A program made the translations under genes and the position numbers. Source: Actinoplanes couchii (GTDB lineage Bacteria > Actinomycetota > Actinomycetes > Mycobacteriales > Micromonosporaceae). From it: a stretch of 64,000 nucleotides of DNA. The stretch covers positions 1 to 64,000 of the forward strand of contig NZ_BOMG01000099.1 in assembly GCF_016862075.1 (NCBI RefSeq), given 5' to 3'. Shown here piece after piece: positions 59,467 through 64,000 of this stretch (its first letter is position 1; every line of letters begins with the position of its first letter). Below the pieces are notes generated by a model. That model worked only from the letters and a program-made list of their open reading frames with translations, had not been told where the DNA came from and searched no databases.

Positions 59467-60264
59467 TTAATGAGTGCGGCGGCGTGCGGCGATCCGCAGG
59501 TCGGCCTCGATGGCCCCGGCGGCCGCGAGCAGCGGCGGCAGCAGGCGCGCGCGGATGTCGTCGACGGTGGCGCGGGCGGCGTGCACGGAGACGTTGACGG
59601 CCCCGGTGACGGTTCCGGTGCGGTCCCGGATCGGCGCGGCGATGGCCCGCAGCCCCTCCTCCAACTCCTGGTCGACGACGGCGTGCCCGTGCAGCCGCAC
59701 CCGGGACAGCTCGGCGCGCAGTTCCCCGGTGGTCCGGAGAGTACGGTCGGTGAGCGGTTCGAGCCGGACCCGATTGAGGTACGCCTCCAGATGCTCGTCC
59801 GGGAGCCCGGCGAGCAGAACCCGCCCCATCGACGTGGCGTATGCCGGGAACCGGGTGCCGACATTGATCGCGATCCGCATGATCCGACTTGTCGGGACGC
59901 GCGCGACATAGACGATGTCGTCCCCGTCCAGCACCGACATCGACGACGACTCGCGCACGTCGGCCACCAGTCGTTCGAGGTGCGGCTCGGCCACCTCGGG
60001 CAACGAAAGGCTCGACAGGTATGAATATCCGAGCTCCAGCACCCGGGGCGCCAGGGAGAACAGCCGGCCGTCGGTACGCACGTACCCGAGGTCACTCAAG
60101 GTGAGCAGGAACCGCCGGGCAGCCGCTCTGGTCAGTCCACAGATGCGTGCCACGTCACTGAGAGTGAGTTCGGGGTGCTGAGCATCGAACGCCCGGATCA
60201 CTGCCAGTCCCCGCTCCAGCGACTGAACGTAGTACGGTTCGCGCGGCATCAGTTGATCGAACAT
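59467..60264 (-). CDS. IclR-family regulator, PcaR/PcaU-like
   Basis: A 265-residue IclR protein. The HTH segment LTLSDVARICGLTRAAARRF and the effector region SMSVLDGDDIVYVARVPTSR, FPAYATSMGRVLLAGLP place it in the PcaR/PcaU/PobR branch, which usually responds to aromatic acids or beta-ketoadipate. It is divergent from an ABC importer and 52 kb from the pca genes of this window, which have their own IclR. Sites resembling PcaR boxes lie in the 82-bp gap. It may control uptake of an aromatic or sulfonated substrate. Confidence 0.87.
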   Translation of the reverse strand: MFDQLMPREPYYVQSLERGLAVIRAFDAQHPELTLSDVARICGLTRAAARRFLLTLSDLGYVRTDGRLFSLAPRVLELGYSYLSSLSLPEVAEPHLERLVADVRESSSMSVLDGDDIVYVARVPTSRIMRIAINVGTRFPAYATSMGRVLLAGLPDEHLEAYLNRVRLEPLTDRTLRTTGELRAELSRVRLHGHAVVDQELEEGLRAIAAPIRDRTGTVTGAVNVSVHAARATVDDIRARLLPPLLAAAGAIEADLRIAARRRTH

Positions 60265-60293
60265 CGTTGACGTGACACGAGGCAGATCCTAGC

Positions 60294-60327
60294 GTTCTGC
60301 ATGAGAACTCATGTTCGTGATGCGCAC
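60294..60327. promoter_or_regulatory. two GTTC-type boxes between the IclR gene and ABC importer
   Basis: GTTCTGCATGAGAAC (60294-60308, arms GTTCT/AGAAC) and GTTCGTGATGCGCAC (60313-60327) are 19 bp apart, start to start. The second matches the PcaR box I recall from Pseudomonas (GTTCGATAATCGCAC) at 11 of 15 positions. Binding by the adjacent IclR is inferred. Confidence 0.5.
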
Positions 60328-60346
60328 AGATTTCGAAGGAGTAAAT

Positions 60347-61303
60347 ATGCGGCGTCTTCTCGCGGGGCTCGCGGCAGTCGTGCTCGCGGGTTCCCTGGCG
60401 GCATGCGGCACCGATAGCGACAAGGGCACCACCGAGGGCGGCATCGACCAGGTCAAGGTCGGCGTCATCCCGATCATCGACGTGGCCCCGATCTACCTGG
60501 GCAAGGAGAAGGGCTTCTTCAGCAGCCGGAAGATCGAGCTGACCATGGAGGCCGGTCAGGGCGGTGCGGCGATCGTCCCGGGTGTGGTCAGCGACCAGTT
60601 CCAGTTCGGGTTCAGCAACATGACCTCGCTGATGATCGCGCAGACCAAGAGCGTGCCGATCAAGGCGGTCGCGGCGGGCGTCGCGTCCACCGGTGAGGCC
60701 GGCAAGGACTTCGGCGCCGTCGTCGTCAAGGCGGACAGCGCGATCAAGACGGCCAAGGACCTGGCCGGCAAGAAGATCTCGGTGAACACGCTGAAGAACA
60801 TCGGCGACACCGTGACCCGGGAGTCGGTGCGCAAGGCCGGCGGTGACCCGGCGACGCTGAACTTCGTCGAGATGCCGTTCCCGAACATGCCCGCCGCTCT
60901 CGCCGACGGCCAGGTCGACGCCGCGTGGGTGGTCGAGCCGCAGCTCAGCACGATCAAGGCGGCCGGTGGCCGGGAGGTCGCGTCGACGTTCGTGGACGCC
61001 GCCCCGAACCTGACCGTGGCCGCGTACTTCACCTCGTCCAAGCTGCAGCAGTCGGACCCGGACCTGGTCGCCCGGTTCACCGAGGCGATCAACGAGTCGC
61101 TGACGTACGCCGACTCGCACCCGGACGAGGTCCGAGCGGTCCTGGCCAGCTACACCAAGATCGACGAGAAGCTCCGCGCGACCCTGGTGCTGCCGAAGTG
61201 GCCGACCCAGATCAACGAGGCGTCCGTGCAGCGCCTGTCCGACCTGGGCACCACCGACGGGATCTTCACCGGCGCCCCGGACCTGGAGAAGCTCCTCCCG
61301 TGA
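60347..61303 (+). CDS. ABC importer substrate-binding lipoprotein (SsuA/TauA/NMT1 family)
   Basis: A 318-residue lipoprotein with lipobox SLAACGT (Cys20). The domain begins VKVGVIPIIDVAPIYLGKEKG and has DQFQFGFSNMTSLMIAQ, with LAGKKISVNTLKNIGD further on, as in nitrate/sulfonate/taurine binding proteins. GAAGGAG lies 5 nt before ATG 60347, better than the upstream ATGs. Ligand unknown; the PcaR-like regulator suggests an aromatic or aromatic-sulfonate compound. Confidence 0.9.
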   Translation: MRRLLAGLAAVVLAGSLAACGTDSDKGTTEGGIDQVKVGVIPIIDVAPIYLGKEKGFFSSRKIELTMEAGQGGAAIVPGVVSDQFQFGFSNMTSLMIAQTKSVPIKAVAAGVASTGEAGKDFGAVVVKADSAIKTAKDLAGKKISVNTLKNIGDTVTRESVRKAGGDPATLNFVEMPFPNMPAALADGQVDAAWVVEPQLSTIKAAGGREVASTFVDAAPNLTVAAYFTSSKLQQSDPDLVARFTEAINESLTYADSHPDEVRAVLASYTKIDEKLRATLVLPKWPTQINEASVQRLSDLGTTDGIFTGAPDLEKLLP

Positions 61304-62103
61304 CGACGGCCCGCCGTGACGGCCCGGCCCGGCTCGGCAACCCCGTACTGCTGGGGATCGCCGGGCCGGCCGGGCTGCTCCTGCTGATCGAGCTGGCGCC
61401 CCGGATCGGCCTGGTCGACGAGCGGTACCTGCCGCCGGCCAGCCGGATCGGGGCCGCGCTGGTCACCGAGGCCGGCACCGGCGTGTTCTGGACGGCGCTG
61501 TGGGAGACACTGTCCGCGTGGGCGCTCGGGCTGGCGCTCGCGGTCGCCGCCGGGGTGGTGGCCGGCATCGTGATCGGCTCGGTCCCGGTGCTGCGGGCGC
61601 TGACCGCCTCGACCGTCGAGTTCCTGCGCCCGATCCCCTCGGTGGCGCTGATCCCCCTCGCGGTGCTGCTCTACGGCACCGACCTGGGCTCCACCCTGAT
61701 GCTCGTCTGCTACGCCGCGTTCTGGCAGGTCCTGGTGCAGGTGCTGTACGGGGTGGCGGACGTCGACCCGGTCGCGTTCGAGACCGCGCGCAGTTTCCGG
61801 TTCTCGGCCTGGGCCCGGATCCGGTACGTGCTGTGGCCGACCGCCCTGCCGTACGTCTTCACCGGGATCCGGCTGGCCGCGTCGGTGGCCCTGGTCCTGG
61901 CGATCACCGCGGAACTGGTGATCGGCGCGCCCGGTCTGGGCCGGGAGATCGCGGTGGCGCAGGCGTCCGAGGCGGTGCCCACCATGTACGCGCTGATCGT
62001 CGTGACCGGCGTCCTGGGCGTGCTGATCAATCTGCTGGCTCGTACCGGCGAGCGCCGCCTGCTCGCCTGGCACCAGTCGGTCCGTGGCGAGGTGGCCCTC
62101 TGA
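61300..62103 (+). CDS. ABC importer permease 1 (SsuC/TauC family)
   Basis: A 267-residue inner-membrane permease with about six TM segments and the EAA loop ETARSFRFSAWARIRYVLWP. FLRPIPSVALIPLAVLLYG is a hallmark of the SsuC/TauC group. GTG start overlaps the binding-protein stop. A TGATG junction joins it to a second, different permease. Confidence 0.92.
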   Translation: MTTARRDGPARLGNPVLLGIAGPAGLLLLIELAPRIGLVDERYLPPASRIGAALVTEAGTGVFWTALWETLSAWALGLALAVAAGVVAGIVIGSVPVLRALTASTVEFLRPIPSVALIPLAVLLYGTDLGSTLMLVCYAAFWQVLVQVLYGVADVDPVAFETARSFRFSAWARIRYVLWPTALPYVFTGIRLAASVALVLAITAELVIGAPGLGREIAVAQASEAVPTMYALIVVTGVLGVLINLLARTGERRLLAWHQSVRGEVAL

Positions 62104-62876
62104 TGAACGTACTCAAGCGGACTGCTCTTGCCCTTGCTCTGCCTTTTGTCCTTTTTGCTGGTTGGTGGGTGCTGAGTGCGGACAGTGAGAACTTCTACTC
62201 ACCGCCGCTGTCGGCGATCCTGACCGCGTTCGGTGACACCTGGACCCTCGACCGGATCCGGGCCGACGTGCTGCCGAGTCTGCTGCGGCTGTTCGCCGGT
62301 TTCCTGCTGGCCGCGGTCCTCGGTGTCGCGGCAGGCGTGGCGATCGGGCTGAACCGGCGGCTGCGCGCGGTGGCCGAGCCGGTCCTGGAGTTCTTCCGGG
62401 CCGTGCCGCCGCCGGTGCTGGTGCCGGTGATCATGCTGTTCGCCGGGATCGGTGACGCGATGAAGGTGATCGTGATCGTCTTCGGCTGTGTCTGGCCGAT
62501 CCTGCTGAACACGGTCGAGGGCGTGCGCGCCGTGGACGGCGTGGTGCTGGAGACCGCCCGTTCGTACGGCGTGACCGGCCCGGCCCGGATCACCCACGTG
62601 ATCCTGCCGTCGGCGAGTCCACAGATCGCGGCCGGGCTGCGCCAGGCGCTGTCCATCGCGATCATCCTGATGGTGATCAGTGAGATGTTCGCGGCCAGCA
62701 ACGGCCTGGGATTCACCATCGTGCAGTTCCAGCGCGGCTTCGAGATCCCGGAGATGTGGAGCGGGATCATCCTGCTCGGCATGCTCGGCTTCGGGCTGTC
62801 GCTGCTCTTCCGGCTCGCCGAGCGGCGGGCGTTGCGGTGGTACGAGGGCCTGCGCGCGGCGCAGCGCTCCGGTTGA
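62103..62876 (+). CDS. ABC importer permease 2 (SsuC/TauC family)
   Basis: A 257-residue paralogue of the preceding permease with EAA loop ETARSYGVTGPARITHVILP and FFRAVPPPVLVPVIMLFAG. Two unlike permeases imply a heterodimeric channel. The first ~30 bases use less GC-rich codons (Leu-Ala-Leu CTT/GCT runs) than the neighbours. It ends 12 bases before the ATPase. Confidence 0.92.
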   Translation: MNVLKRTALALALPFVLFAGWWVLSADSENFYSPPLSAILTAFGDTWTLDRIRADVLPSLLRLFAGFLLAAVLGVAAGVAIGLNRRLRAVAEPVLEFFRAVPPPVLVPVIMLFAGIGDAMKVIVIVFGCVWPILLNTVEGVRAVDGVVLETARSYGVTGPARITHVILPSASPQIAAGLRQALSIAIILMVISEMFAASNGLGFTIVQFQRGFEIPEMWSGIILLGMLGFGLSLLFRLAERRALRWYEGLRAAQRSG

Positions 62877-62888
62877 GAGGGCTGGACG

Positions 62889-63662
62889 ATGCTCGAAGTC
62901 AAGGGACTCAAGAAGGTCTACCGATCCGGCGAGCGTGAGGTCGAGGCGCTGCGGGATCTCACGTTCACCGTGGCGCGGGGCGACCTGGTCTGCCTGGTCG
63001 GGCCGTCCGGCTGCGGCAAGACCACCCTGCTGCGCTGCATCTCCGGCCTGCTCGACCCGACCGCCGGCGACGTGCGGGTCAACGGCAAGGCGGTGGACGG
63101 GCCGCCGCCGGGCATGGCGGTGGTCTTCCAGGAGTACGGGCGCAGCCTGTTCCCGTGGATGAGCGTGCGCGGCAACGTGGAGCTGCCGCTCAAGCAGAAG
63201 GGTGTGCCCAAACAGCGCCGCCACGAGCTGGTCGAACAGTCGCTGGACGCGGTCGGGCTGTCCGGATCCGGATCGGCGTTCCCCTGGCAGCTGTCCGGCG
63301 GCATGCAGCAGCGGGTGGCGATCGCCCGGGCCGTGGCGTACGAGCCGCAGACGCTCCTGATGGACGAACCGTTCGCCGCGGTCGACGCGCAGACCCGCGC
63401 CGACCTGGAGGATCTGGTCCGGCAGCTGTGGAAACGGCTCGGCGTGACCATCCTGTTCGTCACCCACGACATCGACGAGTCGGTCTATCTCGGGCAGCGG
63501 GTGGTGATGCTGTCGTCGTCGCCGACCGTGGTGCAGGACGAGCTGACCATCGACCTGCCGGCCGAACGGGATCAGCTCACCACCCGGGCCGACCCCCGGT
63601 TCATCGAGTTGCGGACCAGGGTCTACGAGCAGATCCAGGCCGCCAAGAAGAACGTCGCCTGA
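62889..63662 (+). CDS. ABC importer ATPase (SsuB/TauB family)
   Basis: A 257-residue ATPase with Walker A GPSGCGKTTLLRC, Q-loop VVFQEYGRSLFPWMSV, signature LSGGMQQRVAIARAV, Walker B TLLMDEPFAAVDAQT and H-loop FVTHDIDESV. GAGAGGG precedes the ATG. It is the last gene of a four-gene operon closed by a strong hairpin. Confidence 0.94.
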   Translation: MLEVKGLKKVYRSGEREVEALRDLTFTVARGDLVCLVGPSGCGKTTLLRCISGLLDPTAGDVRVNGKAVDGPPPGMAVVFQEYGRSLFPWMSVRGNVELPLKQKGVPKQRRHELVEQSLDAVGLSGSGSAFPWQLSGGMQQRVAIARAVAYEPQTLLMDEPFAAVDAQTRADLEDLVRQLWKRLGVTILFVTHDIDESVYLGQRVVMLSSSPTVVQDELTIDLPAERDQLTTRADPRFIELRTRVYEQIQAAKKNVA

Positions 63663-63663
63663 C

Positions 63664-63691
63664 GGAGGGCCCCGGGATTCCGGGGCCCTCC
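63664..63691. terminator. 12-bp-stem hairpin between the ABC operon and the peptidase
   Basis: GGAGGGCCCCGG pairs with CCGGGGCCCTCC around a GATT loop, 2 bases after the ATPase stop and 7 bases from the convergent peptidase stop. It suits both directions. Confidence 0.85.
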
Positions 63692-63697
63692 CCCGGA

Positions 63698-64000
63698 TCA
63701 GCGCGGGCCGATCGCCTCGCGCACCTCGTCGGTGACCACCGGGGCCGTCGACAGGGTGACCACACCCGGGTTCGGCTGCGGGATCGGCTCACACTTCTTG
63801 TCGGACCGGTTGCCGGCGACCCGGGCCGGCAGCGCGCCGGTGGCCAGGTAGGCGGCGACCGTGTCGTCGGTGCAGGCGATGCCGTTCAGCGAACCGGAGT
63901 GGGTGGTTCCGCCGACACCCTCGATCAGCACCGACTTCGGGAACAACTGCCGGGTCCGGAGCGCGCCCGGGTACGGGGTGGCGGCGTCGTTCGTCTCCGC
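63698..64000 (-). CDS. C-terminal end of a TAP-family secreted peptidase (partial)
   Basis: About 100 residues of the C-terminal domain of an actinobacterial tripeptidyl-aminopeptidase-like alpha/beta hydrolase. It reads NDAATPYPGALRTRQLFPKS, carrying the acid-residue region, then GGTTHSGSLNGIACTDDTVA with the catalytic His (THSGS), and YLATGALPARVAGNRSDKKC with the conserved late Cys. The signal peptide and nucleophile Ser lie beyond the window. Confidence 0.8.
   Translation of the reverse strand, partial: AETNDAATPYPGALRTRQLFPKSVLIEGVGGTTHSGSLNGIACTDDTVAAYLATGALPARVAGNRSDKKCEPIPQPNPGVVTLSTAPVVTDEVREAIGPR

Noticed and set aside
57210..60095. Single 961-codon frame joining the GGDEF-EAL protein to upstream sequence
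   Set aside because: The upstream part is an out-of-frame reading of the IclR gene. Membrane segments and homology begin near the GTG at 59438.

Overview
The window is about 72% GC or more by eye, with tightly packed genes, many GTG and TTG starts, ATGA stop/start overlaps, LuxR-type two-component pairs, a conservon (CvnA-D) and a latex-clearing protein. This fits a filamentous actinomycete, most likely Micromonosporaceae and plausibly Actinoplanes. That placement is inference from gene content only. I saw no rRNA, tRNA, CRISPR array, insertion sequence or phage genome.

Region 1 (1-6830) is aromatic catabolism: a leftward protocatechuate branch of the beta-ketoadipate pathway (pcaH-G-B-L-F), a divergent IclR regulator and pobA. 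Two near-identical 15-bp palindromes, one before and one at the 3' end of the regulator gene, look like its operators. Region 2 (6751-20820) is mixed: a holin-like membrane protein, a nucleotidyltransferase, a flavodoxin-fold quinone reductase, an SGNH hydrolase missing its block III, a flavin monooxygenase beside a broken TetR gene, an acetyltransferase overlapping a histidine kinase/response regulator pair, an FtsX-type ABC exporter, a secreted pectinesterase, a RibD-like reductase and a large DUF4173-like membrane protein.

Region 3 (20970-33000) has a four-gene thiM / flavin monooxygenase / sulfurtransferase / GntR operon, a carbonic anhydrase with a soluble GAF-GAF chemoreceptor, an Lcp rubber oxygenase with a two-headed TetR regulator, a multicopper oxidase, a 43-residue cysteine-rich protein and a secreted lipase-like hydrolase. 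Region 4 (33078-50856) is a compact choline-to-glycine pathway. Choline dehydrogenase and betaine aldehyde dehydrogenase make glycine betaine, a Rieske oxygenase with its own ferredoxin and reductase removes the first methyl group, a dimethylglycine oxidase and heterotetrameric sarcosine oxidase remove the rest, and an OpuA-type ABC importer brings in substrate. An IclR gene lies between the two divergent arms. Both arms carry the same 44-bp promoter-proximal element 51-54 bases before the first start codon.

Region 5 (51125-57204) is a conservon whose last gene overlaps a second betaine-type binding lipoprotein, a paralogue of the OpuAC in the upstream operon, followed by a Bcr/CflA-type exporter. 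Region 6 (57210-64000) has a GGDEF-EAL membrane protein, a PcaR-type IclR regulator divergent from a four-gene SsuA/TauA-like ABC importer, and the end of a secreted TAP-family peptidase. A recurring oddity is short in-frame tandem repeats coding Ala/Ser/Pro/Glu-rich inserts in otherwise ordinary enzymes.
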